Shown: positions 1 through 8,431, counted from the stretch's first letter. The stretch is 64,000 nt of DNA from Bradyrhizobium sp. CCBAU 51765 (GCF_015291725.1 NZ_CP030038.1:4887001-4951000); one strand, 5' to 3'. Numbers and translations are program-made. Notes: a model not told the origin generated them from the letters alone.

Positions 1-197
1 CCGGAGCCCTCGCCCTGGTCGATGACGACGTTGAGGCCTTCCTCCTTGAAGAAGCCGTTGTCCTTGGCATAGAAGAACGCCGCGTCGCTGCCCTGGGTCT
101 TCCAGCCCAGCGTGAACTTGATCATGGTTTCCTGCGCCGTGGCGGCTCCCGCGGATAGCGCCAATCCCACCAGCGCCGCACTCAACTTCCTCAACAT
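1..197 (-). CDS. NMT1/THI5-like ABC substrate-binding protein, N-terminal part (runs off the window)
   Basis: Periplasmic solute receptor of the NitT/TauT-type importer whose permease and ATPase lie just upstream. Only about 65 residues are present. They begin with a Sec signal peptide (positive MLRKLS start, hydrophobic stretch, cleavage likely after ATAQ). The mature start KFTLGWKTQGSDAAFFYAKD and the following FFKEEGLNV are typical of NMT1/SsuA-like proteins, where the first strand leads into the ligand pocket. The start at 197 is supported by a GAGGAGGT ribosome site 6–8 bases upstream. The gene is 39 bp behind the permease, so it should be the third gene of the operon. Substrate is unknown; the neighbouring AtzC-like amidohydrolase suggests a nitrogen heterocycle (inference). 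Confidence 0.85.
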   Translation of the reverse strand, partial: MLRKLSAALVGLALSAGAATAQETMIKFTLGWKTQGSDAAFFYAKDNGFFKEEGLNVVIDQGEGS

Positions 198-236
198 CGA
201 GACCTCCTCAGCTTCGTTGCGTGACGGTTCAAGAAT

Positions 237-1013
237 TCAGGTAGCGATCACGTCGTTCTTGCGCGTCGCCCAGCCGGTGACCCGACCCTCGATCAGCGAG
301 AACACGACGTAGAGTGCGACGCCGAGCCCGGCGAGCACGAACAGGCCGGCGAACACCAGCGGCACGTTGAAATTGGAGGACGCGGTCATCATGACGTTGC
401 CGATGCCGCGGTTGGAGGCGACGGTCTCCGACAGCACCGCGCCGACGAAAGCGTATGAGATCGCGACCTTCAGCGAGGCGAAGAAGAAGGGCATGGTCCT
501 GGGCAGGCCGACGTTCCAGAGGATGTCGAGCTTGCTGGCGCCGAGCGCCTTCAGCACGTCCTCGAGCTCGGGCTCGGTGGTCGCAAGGCCGGTGGCGATA
601 TTCACGACGATCGGGAAGAAGCAGATCGACAGCGCGGTCAGCACCGCCGGCACCGTGCCGGAGCCGAACCACAGCACGAAGATCGGCACCACCGCGACCT
701 TGGGGATGGAAGAGAAGCCGATCAACAACGGATAGCAGGTGTCATAGGCCGTCTTCGACACGCCGATGATGGCGCCGAGGGCGACGCCGAGCGCGACGCC
801 GAGGACGAAGCCGAACATGGTGGTCGCCAGCGTCTGCACGATGTGCGGCCACAGCACCGGGAAGCGCTGGTACAACGTCAAGAACACCTGCGAGGGTCGC
901 GGCAGCACGAGATCCGACATGCCGGTCATCAGGCAGAACAGCTCCCAGGCGACGAAGAACAACACGATCAGCCCCGCCGACCACGCCTTCTGCCTGATAT
1001 CGATCCCGAACAT
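237..1013 (-). CDS. ABC transporter permease, SsuC/TauC type (BPD_transp_1)
   Basis: Membrane subunit of a NitT/TauT-family importer, 258 aa with about six predicted hydrophobic segments. The EAA loop region sits near residues 160–185 (EDVLKALGASKLDILWNVGLP), the contact site for the ATPase. Length and order of segments are normal for SsuC/TauC permeases. Its ATG overlaps the stop of the ATPase gene by one base (TGATG), so the two are translationally coupled; the binding-protein gene follows after 39 bp. It is regulated with the ATPase gene, probably by the adjacent GntR protein. Confidence 0.9.
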   Translation of the reverse strand: MFGIDIRQKAWSAGLIVLFFVAWELFCLMTGMSDLVLPRPSQVFLTLYQRFPVLWPHIVQTLATTMFGFVLGVALGVALGAIIGVSKTAYDTCYPLLIGFSSIPKVAVVPIFVLWFGSGTVPAVLTALSICFFPIVVNIATGLATTEPELEDVLKALGASKLDILWNVGLPRTMPFFFASLKVAISYAFVGAVLSETVASNRGIGNVMMTASSNFNVPLVFAGLFVLAGLGVALYVVFSLIEGRVTGWATRKNDVIAT

Positions 1014-1876
1014 CAGCCTGTCCCCTGCTCAGCCGCGCTGCGCGCATCCTCGATGAAGGTCCGCAGCTTCTGGTTCAGCGCGACGAATTCCGGCTCGAAG
1101 GTCATGGCGACGGTGCGCGGGCGCGCAAACTCGACGCGGCTGTCGTCGAGGATGCGGCCGGGGCGCGCGCTCATCACGCAGATGCGGCTGGCGAGAAAGC
1201 CGGCCTCGCGCAGATCGTGGGTGACCAGCAGCACCGTCGGCTTGTGCATCATCCAGAGGTTCTGCAGGATCGCCCATAGCTCTTCGCGGGTGAACTGGTC
1301 GAGCGCGCCGAACGGCTCATCCAGCAGCAACATGCGCGGTTCGTGGATCAGGGCGCGGCAGAGATTGGCGCGCTGGAGCATGCCGCCGGAGAGCTGCCAG
1401 GGATAACGGCTGCCAAAACCCTTGAGACCGACCTGCTCCAGCAGCGCGTTGGCCTTGTCGCGAAATTCGGTCTTGCGCAGCTTCCGGAAACTCGAGCGGA
1501 ACGGCTCGACGATCTTCAGCGGCAGCATGATGTTCCGCTCGATCGTCATCCACGGCAGCATGGTCGGATTCTGAAAGGCCATGCCGACCCGCATCGCGCG
1601 CGCCGCGACTTCGCGGCCACCCACGATGACGACGCCGCTTGTCGGCTGCACGAGGCCGCTGACGAGACGCAGAATGGTCGATTTGCCGCATCCTGACGGG
1701 CCGACCAGTGCGACAAACTCGCCGTCGGCGATCTTCAGCGTGGTCTTCGACAGGGCGGGCACGGCGCGGTCGCCACGCCCGAAGGTCACGGAGGCCTCGG
1801 ACAGTTCGATGGCCGTGGCGGCGGCGCCTTCGGGAACGGGCTGGCCGTCAAACTGGGCGTTGGGTTGCATGCGCAT
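1013..1876 (-). CDS. ABC transporter ATP-binding protein, SsuB/TauB type
   Basis: Nucleotide-binding subunit of the importer, about 287 aa. It shows Walker A GPSGCGKST, Q-loop MAFQNP, signature LSGGMLQRANLCRAL, Walker B MLLLDEPFGALD and an H-loop in VLLVTHD. First gene of a three-gene operon with permease and binding protein. The start is uncertain: in-frame TTG at 1885, ATG at 1876 and ATG at 1870 are possible and none has a clear Shine-Dalgarno; 1876 is used here. The TGCATGCA operator (1880–1895) lies directly on the start region, so the regulator would block promoter or ribosome access. Confidence 0.88.
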   Translation of the reverse strand: MRMQPNAQFDGQPVPEGAAATAIELSEASVTFGRGDRAVPALSKTTLKIADGEFVALVGPSGCGKSTILRLVSGLVQPTSGVVIVGGREVAARAMRVGMAFQNPTMLPWMTIERNIMLPLKIVEPFRSSFRKLRKTEFRDKANALLEQVGLKGFGSRYPWQLSGGMLQRANLCRALIHEPRMLLLDEPFGALDQFTREELWAILQNLWMMHKPTVLLVTHDLREAGFLASRICVMSARPGRILDDSRVEFARPRTVAMTFEPEFVALNQKLRTFIEDARSAAEQGTG

Positions 1877-1879
1877 CAC

Positions 1880-1895
1880 AGCCAAAGTGCATGCA
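1880..1895. promoter_or_regulatory. Putative GntR operator, copy 1 (AGCCAAAGTGCATGCA)
   Basis: A 16-base sequence identical to 3278–3293, with the palindromic core TGCATGCA at 1888–1895. It lies immediately upstream of the ABC-transporter operon and 170 bp from the GntR gene. Core palindrome and repetition are seen; binding by the neighbouring GntR/FCD protein is inferred. Confidence 0.6.
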
Positions 1896-1991
1896 AGCTA
1901 GGTGCCAGCATGCCGTCCCCGCAAAATCAATGATTTGCCAGATGCCCTCGGCGAACGGCCGGAGTCGATTTAGGCAATCTGGACATCAAAC

Positions 1992-1999
1992 TGCATGCA
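1992..1999. promoter_or_regulatory. Putative GntR operator, copy 2 (CTGCATGCAATTGGAG context)
   Basis: A second TGCATGCA palindrome, in the gap between the divergent transporter operon and the GntR gene, 68 bp upstream of the GntR start. The position suggests autoregulation. Confidence 0.55.
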
Positions 2000-2066
2000 A
2001 TTGGAGCGCCGGATCGCTGCAAGGCCGTGCTAAAGAGAGGCTTCGACCCATCCCAAGGATTCGCCG

Positions 2067-2825
2067 ATGGCGGCGCGCGCGAGCAGCAAGACTTCTGAAT
2101 CGTCGGACAAGGTCAGCGTGATCTGCCGCGCGCTCCGGCGCGCGATCATCGAACAGGCGCTGGAGCCCGGCGCAAAGCTGCCGGAGGATGCGCTCGGTGA
2201 GCGTTTCGGCGTCAGCCGCACCATTGCCCGCCATGCACTGGGCCAACTCGCCGCGGAAGGTCTCGTCGAGCTGCGCCGCAACCGGATCGCGGTGGTGGCG
2301 ACGCCGAGCTGGCAGGAGGCGCGCGATGCCTTCGACATCCGCATCGAGCTTGAACGGCTCGTCGTGCGCCAGCTCGCGGGCAAGCTGACCAAGGTGCAGA
2401 TCGCCGAGCTGAACGGCCATGTCGACGCCGAGGATCGCGCGCGCGGCGGCACCGATGCGGTGTCGATCCGGCTCGCCACCGAATTCCACATCCTGCTCGC
2501 GCACATGACGAACAGTCCGATCCTGGTGCGCTATGTCAGCGAGGTCGCCTATCGCTGCTGCCTGACGCTGTCGCTCTACAGCCGGCCGCATTCCAGCGAA
2601 TGTGCCATCAACGAGCACCGCGCCATCATCGCCGCGCTCGCCAAGGGCGACGAGGCCAAGGTGATGGAGCTGATGCACCATCACCTGGATTCCGTGGCCA
2701 ATCGCGCGCTGGTGGCCCCCGCTCCGCAGCGCGGCCGCGATCTGCTCGATATCCTCGCGCCCTATGCCGACGAGGTGACGAGCGATCGCGTCGTCAAGCT
2801 GCCGAAAATCGCGCGGAGGGGCTAA
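2067..2825 (+). CDS. GntR-family transcriptional regulator, FCD (FadR/VanR) subfamily
   Basis: 252-residue DNA-binding regulator. The N-terminal winged helix covers about residues 15–80 (PGAKLPEDALGERFGVSRTIARHALGQL, then wing LVELRRNRIAVV). The C-terminal FCD ligand domain covers about 88–220 and includes the helical metal/ligand His and Asp positions (FHILLAHMTNSP, INEHRAIIAAL, MELMHHHLDS). It sits between the ABC importer operon (divergent) and the SnoaL-like gene (convergent, stops overlap by four bases at 2822–2825). Four TGCATGCA-like sites flank it, at its own promoter, the transporter operon and the amidohydrolase promoter, so it is probably the local catabolic repressor. The effector is unknown. 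Confidence 0.9.
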   Translation: MAARASSKTSESSDKVSVICRALRRAIIEQALEPGAKLPEDALGERFGVSRTIARHALGQLAAEGLVELRRNRIAVVATPSWQEARDAFDIRIELERLVVRQLAGKLTKVQIAELNGHVDAEDRARGGTDAVSIRLATEFHILLAHMTNSPILVRYVSEVAYRCCLTLSLYSRPHSSECAINEHRAIIAALAKGDEAKVMELMHHHLDSVANRALVAPAPQRGRDLLDILAPYADEVTSDRVVKLPKIARRG

Positions 2826-3238
2826 GCCTCGATGCCGCGCTGAACCAGGATCCGCTCGGCGCTGTCGTTCCACACGTCCATCTTCACGATCTGCCCGCCC
2901 TTCACCACGAAGCGATCGACATAGCGATTGCCCTCGAATGGCGTGCCGTCCATCCATTCGCCGTAGAGCGTGCCGACGCTGTAGACGACGGTCTCGTCCG
3001 CACCGGGGCAGACATCAAAGCGGTCCATCTTCTTCTTCACCCAGCGATAGCGCCTGGCGTTGAAGCCGGTCGGCCCGCGCGGATGGTCGAACGCGCGCCC
3101 CCCGGTGAACGTGATCACCGTGCCCGGCTTCATATAGGCCGCCGCGGCATCGGGATCGGGGATCATCGACGCCGTGAGATAGGCTTCGACGATCTCGGCG
3201 TCGGTCATCGAACGTTCGGCTGGTGCGGGGGCGGACAT
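2822..3238 (-). CDS. SnoaL-like / nuclear transport factor 2 fold protein
   Basis: 138 aa, the usual length of a single NTF2-like domain. It starts with a helix rich in D/E (MTDAEIVEAYL), continues with strands around GTVITFTGG and VVYSVGTLYGEWMDGTPFEGNRYVDRF, and ends KMDVWNDSAERIL. This alpha+beta cone usually binds small hydrophobic or cyclic ligands as hydrolase, isomerase or cyclase, but the family does not fix the reaction. The promoter region is shared with the amidohydrolase and holds two operator-like sites, so it probably serves the same catabolic route. Function not assigned. Confidence 0.75.
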   Translation of the reverse strand: MSAPAPAERSMTDAEIVEAYLTASMIPDPDAAAAYMKPGTVITFTGGRAFDHPRGPTGFNARRYRWVKKKMDRFDVCPGADETVVYSVGTLYGEWMDGTPFEGNRYVDRFVVKGGQIVKMDVWNDSAERILVQRGIEA

Positions 3239-3277
3239 GGCGGGGTTCTCCAGGCGGCAGATATCTTACGATCTGCT

Positions 3278-3293
3278 AGCCAAAGTGCATGCA
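3278..3293. promoter_or_regulatory. Putative GntR operator, copy 3 (AGCCAAAGTGCATGCA)
   Basis: Exact 16-base match to 1880–1895, placed in the 149-bp gap between the SnoaL-like gene (minus) and the amidohydrolase gene (plus). It is followed by an A/T-rich stretch (ATTTTTTGAA). Identity over 16 bases well outside the 8-base palindrome argues against chance. Confidence 0.6.
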
Positions 3294-3321
3294 CATTTTT
3301 TGAACAGTGTCGCGGCATAAG

Positions 3322-3329
3322 TGCACACA
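3322..3329. promoter_or_regulatory. Possible degenerate GntR operator, copy 4 (AAGTGCACACAATCTGGAG context)
   Basis: TGCACACA differs from TGCATGCA at two bases, but its flank (AAGTGCACACAATCTGGAG) aligns with copy 2 (CTGCATGCAATTGGAG). It lies 59 bp upstream of the amidohydrolase start. Confidence 0.4.
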
Positions 3330-3387
3330 ATCTGGAGCTGCCTGTTCCTCCAGCTTCGGCTAGGTTGCCAAGGCTGAATCCGACGCC

Positions 3388-4629
3388 ATGGCCATCGAGA
3401 CCGCCTTCGACCTGATCTTCCGCAACGCGCTGTTGCGCTCATCCGCCGCACCCGTCGATATCGGCGTGAACGGCGGCCGCATCGCCGCGATCGAGCCGAA
3501 GCTGACCTGCGAGGCCGCCGAGGTCGACGTCGACGGCCGCCTCGCCCTGCCCGGCTTCGTCGATACCCACATCCATCTCGACAAGGCCTGCCTGCTCGGC
3601 CGCTGCGGGCACGATCACGGCAGCGTCTCGGAAGCGATCCGCGCCGTCGCCGGGATGAAGAAGGATTTCACCGTCGAGGACGTTTACGCGCGCGGCGCAA
3701 GAGTGCTCGAACGCGCCATCGTGCACGGCACCACGCGCATGCGCACGCATGTCGAGATTGACCCGCGCATCGGCTTGCGCGGATTCGAGGCGATCAAGTC
3801 GCTCAAGCGCGACTACGCCTGGGCGGTCGACCTCGAGCTCTGTGTCTTCCCGCAGGAGGGCCTGACCAACGATCCCGGAGCCGAGGAACTGCTGATCGAG
3901 GCGCTGCGCAACGGCGGCGAGGCCATCGGCGGCTGTCCCTACATGGACACCGACCCGAACGCGCATCTCTCGCGCATCTTCGATCTCGCTGAGGAATTCG
4001 ACGTCGACGTCGACCTTCATCTCGACTTCGATCTCGACCCCTCCTGGTGGCACCTCGACGAGGTCTGCCGCCAGACCGAGCGGCGCAACTACGGAGGACG
4101 CGTGGCGATCGGCCACGCTACGAAGCTGTCGGCTTTGCCGCCGGAGCCGCTCAAAGCCGCCACCGCGCAGCTGGCAAGAGCCGGCGTTGCCGTCACCGTG
4201 CTGCCCGCGACCGATCTCTATCTGATGGGGCGCGAGGCCACCCACAACGCGCCGCGCGGGCTGACACTCGCCCACAAGCTTGCGGGCGACGGCATCGTGT
4301 GCTCGGTCGCGACCAACAACGTGCTCAATCCCTTCACGCCGTTCGGCGACGCCTCGCTGCTGCGGATGGCAAATTTCTACGCCAATGTCGCGCACGCCTC
4401 GGTGAGCGATTTCGACACCTGCCTCGATCTGGTGACCGAGCTGCCGGCCCGGCTGATGAACCTTGACGATTACGGCATCAAGGTCGGCAATCCCGCCGAC
4501 CTCATCGTGCTCGATACGCAAGACAGCCGCTTCGCTATCGCCGAGTTGCCCGATGTCCTGATGGGCTTCAAAGGTGGCCGGCAGACCTTTGCGCGGCAGC
4601 GGCCCACCCTGTTCACTCCCGGGAGCTGA
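3388..4629 (+). CDS. Amidohydrolase of the cytosine deaminase / AtzC group
   Basis: 413-aa metal-dependent hydrolase of the TIM-barrel amidohydrolase superfamily. Metal-binding HxH in DTHIHLDKA (about residues 59–67) matches the THxHLDK form found in cytosine deaminase and N-isopropylammelide hydrolase. Further ligand regions are HLDFDLD (about 211), GHATKLS (about 238) and the late Asp region NNVLNPFTPFGD (about 310). Such enzymes deaminate or dealkylate cyclic amidines, pyrimidines and triazines; the true substrate cannot be read from sequence. Its upstream gap carries two operator-like sites shared with the divergent ABC importer and GntR gene, which makes it the likely catabolic enzyme of that regulon. 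Confidence 0.82.
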   Translation: MAIETAFDLIFRNALLRSSAAPVDIGVNGGRIAAIEPKLTCEAAEVDVDGRLALPGFVDTHIHLDKACLLGRCGHDHGSVSEAIRAVAGMKKDFTVEDVYARGARVLERAIVHGTTRMRTHVEIDPRIGLRGFEAIKSLKRDYAWAVDLELCVFPQEGLTNDPGAEELLIEALRNGGEAIGGCPYMDTDPNAHLSRIFDLAEEFDVDVDLHLDFDLDPSWWHLDEVCRQTERRNYGGRVAIGHATKLSALPPEPLKAATAQLARAGVAVTVLPATDLYLMGREATHNAPRGLTLAHKLAGDGIVCSVATNNVLNPFTPFGDASLLRMANFYANVAHASVSDFDTCLDLVTELPARLMNLDDYGIKVGNPADLIVLDTQDSRFAIAELPDVLMGFKGGRQTFARQRPTLFTPGS

Positions 4630-4863
4630 GAGCGGTTCCGCTCATATCCCGAACATCGCGCGATGCCTGCACGCGGGCGTTCCGAGTCGGTCATCACGAC
4701 GTCGGGACACTTGCCTGACCATGGAGTTTTATTTTACCGCCGGGTGAGCCCACCCGAGTTCGGTAGAATCCCGGACCGTAGCCAAAACGCATTGCGGGAC
4801 CGGCGAGGCCGAGAATAACTACGATCCGCACTGACGACCTGCATTCAGTGGGAAAGTATCAGT

Positions 4864-5169
4864 ATGTTCAGCGCATTCAGCAGCATCGATTGTGAACCGC
4901 CCACCGATACGGCGGTGAAGCGGCTCGACGGCATCGGCCACGTTCTCTCGGCTCTCGATATCTCGGCGATCCAGACGCAGGACGACATGAACCGCACGAT
5001 CTGGACGCTCGATGCCGCCAGCAAGTGCGTTCGCGCCGTGCTGGCGGAGTTCCGCACGCAGCCGGTGACGGAGCAGTTCGTCCGCAAGTCCAGAAATCTG
5101 ATCGACCTGATCGAACGCACCCGTGATCAGGTCGAGAGTTTTCAGACCGGCGGCGCAGCCATGAGCTGA
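4864..5169 (+). CDS. Hypothetical protein (101 aa)
   Basis: No family recognised. The product is mainly alpha-helical by composition, soluble, with no signal peptide and no membrane segment. ATG at 4864 is preceded by a purine-rich GTGGGAAAG about 10 bases upstream. The gene ends exactly where the convergent dehydrogenase gene ends (stops abut at 5169/5170), which leaves no room for a terminator. The opposite strand has a reading frame in the same place, but its translation is arginine-rich and looks like a shadow. Confidence 0.55.
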   Translation: MFSAFSSIDCEPPTDTAVKRLDGIGHVLSALDISAIQTQDDMNRTIWTLDAASKCVRAVLAEFRTQPVTEQFVRKSRNLIDLIERTRDQVESFQTGGAAMS

Positions 5170-6093
5170 CTACTTGGTGCGCTTGATCTTCGCGAGGATC
5201 CGGTCGGCCTCGATCCGCCAATCCGCGCTGCGGGCGAAGTCTTTCGTACCCCTGGAGCCGAACAGCCCTTCGTCGGCGAGATCAGCCACCCAGGCCTGCC
5301 TTTCGGCAGTGCCTTGCGCGGACCATGGCGTCAAACCCGCCTCGCGCACGGTTTCAGCGACCTCACGCACCTCCTCGGCGCGGCGACGGCCGTGCTCGAT
5401 CACGCGCTGGAAGAAATAGGCGCCCTGTTTCTCCCAATTGATGCCTGGAAACGTCTCCGCGAGCGAGGCCAGCACCGCGTCCTCGACGCCATAGGCGCGC
5501 GCGGTGGTGAAGCTTTCGATGACCATGGCTTCCAAGCCCTTGATCATGATGCTGCGGCACATCTTCACCGCAGAGGATACGCCAAGGCTGTCGCTCGCAA
5601 CTTTCGCGGCAAAACCGATCGCGTTCAACAGCGGCTCCAGCTCCCTCGCACCGGGCCCGCCGAGCAGCAGCGGCACCTTGATGCGATAGGGCGGCACCGA
5701 GGTCATCACCGCGCCCTCGACATAGCGCCCGGCTGCGCCGTCGATCAGGGCGGCGGCGCGCTGCTTGGCGCCCGGCGATGCCGAATTGAAATCGAGAAAC
5801 CAGGTGCCCTGATTGATCGCCGCCGCGCAGGCCTTTGCGACCGGAACGGCCTGGCTGGCGGTGACCGCGGAGACAATGAAATCGCATTTCGCGGTCAGCT
5901 CGGCGTGCGAATCCGCGAGCGCCACACCGAACTTCGCCGCATGCTCCTTCAGCAAGGCGCCCTGCTCGCTTCCGAGCTTGATATCATAGGCTGACACCTT
6001 GATATCCTGCTGGCGCAAATCCTCGGCCAGGATCCGCCCGACCTCGCCATACCCGACCAGCCCGATCTGCCAGCGCCTGGGATCACCTGCCAT
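5170..6093 (-). CDS. NAD(P)-dependent dehydrogenase with DUF1932 domain (6-phosphogluconate dehydrogenase-like)
   Basis: 307 aa. The N-terminal Rossmann domain starts GLVGYGEVGRILAEDL (glycine-rich dinucleotide loop, residues about 13–28), as in beta-hydroxyacid dehydrogenases. The C-terminal helical DUF1932 domain includes SSAVKMCRSIMIKGLEA (about 190), where the lysine occupies the usual catalytic-lysine region. It is the last gene of the TetR–LigI–GalB–LigK–Pht5 operon and overlaps the preceding gene by one base. It may reduce or oxidise an intermediate of that pathway; no canonical LigC-type dehydrogenase is present nearby, so it is a candidate substitute (speculative). Confidence 0.8.
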   Translation of the reverse strand: MAGDPRRWQIGLVGYGEVGRILAEDLRQQDIKVSAYDIKLGSEQGALLKEHAAKFGVALADSHAELTAKCDFIVSAVTASQAVPVAKACAAAINQGTWFLDFNSASPGAKQRAAALIDGAAGRYVEGAVMTSVPPYRIKVPLLLGGPGARELEPLLNAIGFAAKVASDSLGVSSAVKMCRSIMIKGLEAMVIESFTTARAYGVEDAVLASLAETFPGINWEKQGAYFFQRVIEHGRRRAEEVREVAETVREAGLTPWSAQGTAERQAWVADLADEGLFGSRGTKDFARSADWRIEADRILAKIKRTK

Positions 6094-6962
6094 CAGTTCA
6101 GTCCCCGTGTCGTCTCGTCGAAGAGATCCTCGACCGCATAGCGGCGCGGAATCAGCGCCTGTTGGAATGCGTAGTCGATGATCAGCTCCAGCGGCTTTCT
6201 GTTTGCCTCGATCCCGAACGGAATGAGGTCGGGCGTCGTCGCAGGCCCTGCCCGCTCCTTGCTCCGCTTGAGCAGATCATAGACGCCCGCGACCACGTCG
6301 GGCCGCGATTTCGCGAGCTTCTCAGTCACGACCACGAGATGGTTGACCGGCACGACGCCACGACGGGCGTACCATTTGGCGGCCTCGGCGGCGGGATCAG
6401 GGAATAGCGGCTTCAGCTTGGGATTATCGGAGGTCTCGCCGAGCACGGCATCGAGCTCGCCGTCGAGCAGCATCTGGAGGACCTTCTTGTCCTTCGGCGC
6501 ACGCTCGGTGGTGTCGACATATTCGGCCACGTGCGGATCCTCGAAGGTCACCCAGCGGATCCTGTCGAGATCGACGCCGTAGTCGTTGGCGAGGATGCCC
6601 CTGATCCAGGCGCCCGTCGTGGTCGTGAAGGAGCGGATACCGACACGCTTGCCTTCGAGATCGGTCGGCCCGAGCGTCCCCCTTTCAGGATTGTAGAGCG
6701 CGTAAGAATGCTGGAAGCGCCCGAGCATTGTCGCTGGCAGCAATACCAGCGGCTTGCCGTGCGCCTTCGCCATCAGGTAGGTGACGATCGCCATCTCGCA
6801 GACGTCGAAGGCCTGCTCGCGCACCATCGGCTTGAACGCCGTGTTGGTCGGCGTGTACGTGATGAAGTCCAGATCGAACAGATCAGAGCGGAGCTCGCCG
6901 CTCTTCACCGCCTGGACATGAGGGTGGCTGCCGAGAACGGCTTTCAGCTTGAGACGATCCAT
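6093..6962 (-). CDS. 4,5-dihydroxyphthalate decarboxylase-like protein (Pht5 / PBP-like fold)
   Basis: 289 aa without signal peptide, built like a type 2 periplasmic-binding-protein fold but cytoplasmic, as in the Pht5 group. Recognisable stretches: a start like LKAVLGSHPHVQAVKSGE, VCEMAIVTYLMA (about 60), LEGKRVGIRSFTTTTGAW (about 115), and the tail PFGIEANRKPLELIIDYAFQQ. The family includes 4,5-dihydroxyphthalate decarboxylase, which yields protocatechuate. With LigI-, GalB- and LigK-type genes in one operon, an aromatic-carboxylate decarboxylase role fits, though many homologues are merely annotated as binding proteins. Confidence 0.7.
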   Translation of the reverse strand: MDRLKLKAVLGSHPHVQAVKSGELRSDLFDLDFITYTPTNTAFKPMVREQAFDVCEMAIVTYLMAKAHGKPLVLLPATMLGRFQHSYALYNPERGTLGPTDLEGKRVGIRSFTTTTGAWIRGILANDYGVDLDRIRWVTFEDPHVAEYVDTTERAPKDKKVLQMLLDGELDAVLGETSDNPKLKPLFPDPAAEAAKWYARRGVVPVNHLVVVTEKLAKSRPDVVAGVYDLLKRSKERAGPATTPDLIPFGIEANRKPLELIIDYAFQQALIPRRYAVEDLFDETTRGLN

Positions 6963-6986
6963 CCGCCCGCTCCGCTTTCCGTCGCT

Positions 6987-7670
6987 TCAGACGTCCTCGG
7001 GATTGTCGACATACACCAGTCCGGCCTTCGTCAGCGCCTCGCGCATCCCGTACATGTCGAGACCGAGTTCGCCCGAGGCGAGCCGCTTGCGCTTGCCGCC
7101 CTCGTCCGCGTTGCGCTTCTTCGCCTTCTCGGCCACCTCGGCCGCATAACGCTTCGGTACCACCACCACGCCGTCGTCATCGGCCACGATGATATCGCCG
7201 GGATCGACATTGACGCCGGCGCAGACCACGGGAACGTTGACCGAGCCGAGCGTGGCCTTAACCGTGCCCTTGGCCGATACCGCGCGTGACCACACCGGAA
7301 AGCGCATCTCGTGCAGCGCTTTGACGTCGCGACAGCCGGCGTCGATGATCAACCCCTGGACGCCGCGCGCCTGCAGGGACGTCGCAAGCAGCTCGCCGAA
7401 CATGCCATCGGTGTTGTCAGTGGTGCAGCCGACGACGAGGATGTCGCCCTTTCTGCATTGCTCGACCGCGACATGGATCATCCAGTTGTCGCCGGGCTGC
7501 GCCAGCACCGTCACCGCCGGTCCGGCGATCGAGGCGCCCGCCCAGACCGGACGCAAGTAGGGCTTCATCAGGCCGATGCGGCCATAGGCCTCGTGCACGG
7601 TTGAGACACCGTATTCTGCCATCCCGGCGGGATCGGCGCGCTTGATGTTGCAAACGACGACCGGCTTCAT
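6987..7670 (-). CDS. ligK: 4-carboxy-4-hydroxy-2-oxoadipate aldolase / oxaloacetate decarboxylase (LigK/GalC type)
   Basis: 227-aa RraA-fold aldolase that would split 4-carboxy-4-hydroxy-2-oxoadipate into pyruvate and oxaloacetate, the last step of the protocatechuate 4,5-cleavage and gallate routes. Key features are the start [10 protein letters not shown], the substrate/metal loop [12 protein letters not shown] (about 95–106), [12 protein letters not shown] (about 124, the DxxxRD metal/pyruvate site) and [18 protein letters not shown] at 7670 is chosen because it overlaps the stop of the preceding hydratase gene (ATGA), and everything further upstream in this frame is arginine-rich shadow. 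A generic RraA-like protein is the main alternative, but the context favours LigK. Confidence 0.82.
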   Translation of the reverse strand: MKPVVVCNIKRADPAGMAEYGVSTVHEAYGRIGLMKPYLRPVWAGASIAGPAVTVLAQPGDNWMIHVAVEQCRKGDILVVGCTTDNTDGMFGELLATSLQARGVQGLIIDAGCRDVKALHEMRFPVWSRAVSAKGTVKATLGSVNVPVVCAGVNVDPGDIIVADDDGVVVVPKRYAAEVAEKAKKRNADEGGKRKRLASGELGLDMYGMREALTKAGLVYVDNPEDV

Positions 7671-8380
7671 GCCAATTCCTCGGCGACGGTCGGAAACAAG
7701 CGCTGATAGGCCTCGCCATAGGTCATGGGCACGCCGGTGTTGCGGCTGCCCTGGATGCCGCGGTTGAGCGCGACGCGCTCGTAATAGCCCCAGAGATGCT
7801 TCTGCGCGGCGAGGATCTGGAACGCCTCGTACTTCTCCCTCCAGACCTCGTCGATCTTGAGGAGGAGGTCCGGCTTGTAGTTGCACTGCTCCGGCTGGTG
7901 CGGCTCGAACAGGAACACCGGCGGCGCGGAATATTTGTACTGCGCGCCGGGCTTGTGGCCCATCGCCTGCGCGACCACGCGCGTCTCCTGCGCGAAATGC
8001 GCCGCATTCGGATGGTCGAAATTATAGGGATCTTCCAGCGCGTGCGTCAGCACGAAGCTCGGATTGAGCTCGCGGTAGATGTCGACCATGCGGTCGAAAT
8101 GCGCCTCGGTGAGCTTGAGCGGATAATCACCGCAGTCGAAGAACTCGATCTCGGCACCCAGCAGCTTTGCGGCCCGCTCCGCCTCGTCCTTGCGGCCGGC
8201 CTTGACCGATTCAAGCGTCGCGCCTTTCTCCTTCCAGGCGAACTGGCTCTCGCCGCGCTCGCCGAACGACAGGCAGACGATCTTCATGCGATAGCCCTTC
8301 TTCGCATGCAGCGCGATGGCGCCGCCGGCGCGCCAGACGAAATCGCCGGGATGGGCGGTGATCACGAGACCTGTTTTCAT
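7667..8380 (-). CDS. galB: PIG-L family zinc hydrolase, probable 4-oxalomesaconate hydratase (GalB type)
   Basis: 237 aa. The zinc-binding N-terminal motif of PIG-L proteins appears as [13 protein letters not shown] (residues 8–20; family form AHPDD, with the second Asp replaced by Gly here). The later histidine pair lies in [15 protein letters not shown] (about 116–130). Pseudomonas putida GalB belongs to this family and hydrates 4-oxalomesaconate. Position between LigI-type and LigK-type genes is the strongest argument for that role. It starts 51 bp after the ligI stop and ends overlapping ligK by four bases. Confidence 0.78.
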   Translation of the reverse strand: MKTGLVITAHPGDFVWRAGGAIALHAKKGYRMKIVCLSFGERGESQFAWKEKGATLESVKAGRKDEAERAAKLLGAEIEFFDCGDYPLKLTEAHFDRMVDIYRELNPSFVLTHALEDPYNFDHPNAAHFAQETRVVAQAMGHKPGAQYKYSAPPVFLFEPHQPEQCNYKPDLLLKIDEVWREKYEAFQILAAQKHLWGYYERVALNRGIQGSRNTGVPMTYGEAYQRLFPTVAEELA

Positions 8381-8431
8381 GGGACGAACTCCCTTCTTTC
8401 GTTTGTAGGCATTATATTGATCGGAGCCCCT

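Noticed and set aside
4630-4643. Hairpin GAGCGG-TT-CCGCTC after the amidohydrolase stop as a terminator
   Set aside because: Two-base loop and no T-run; too weak to call.
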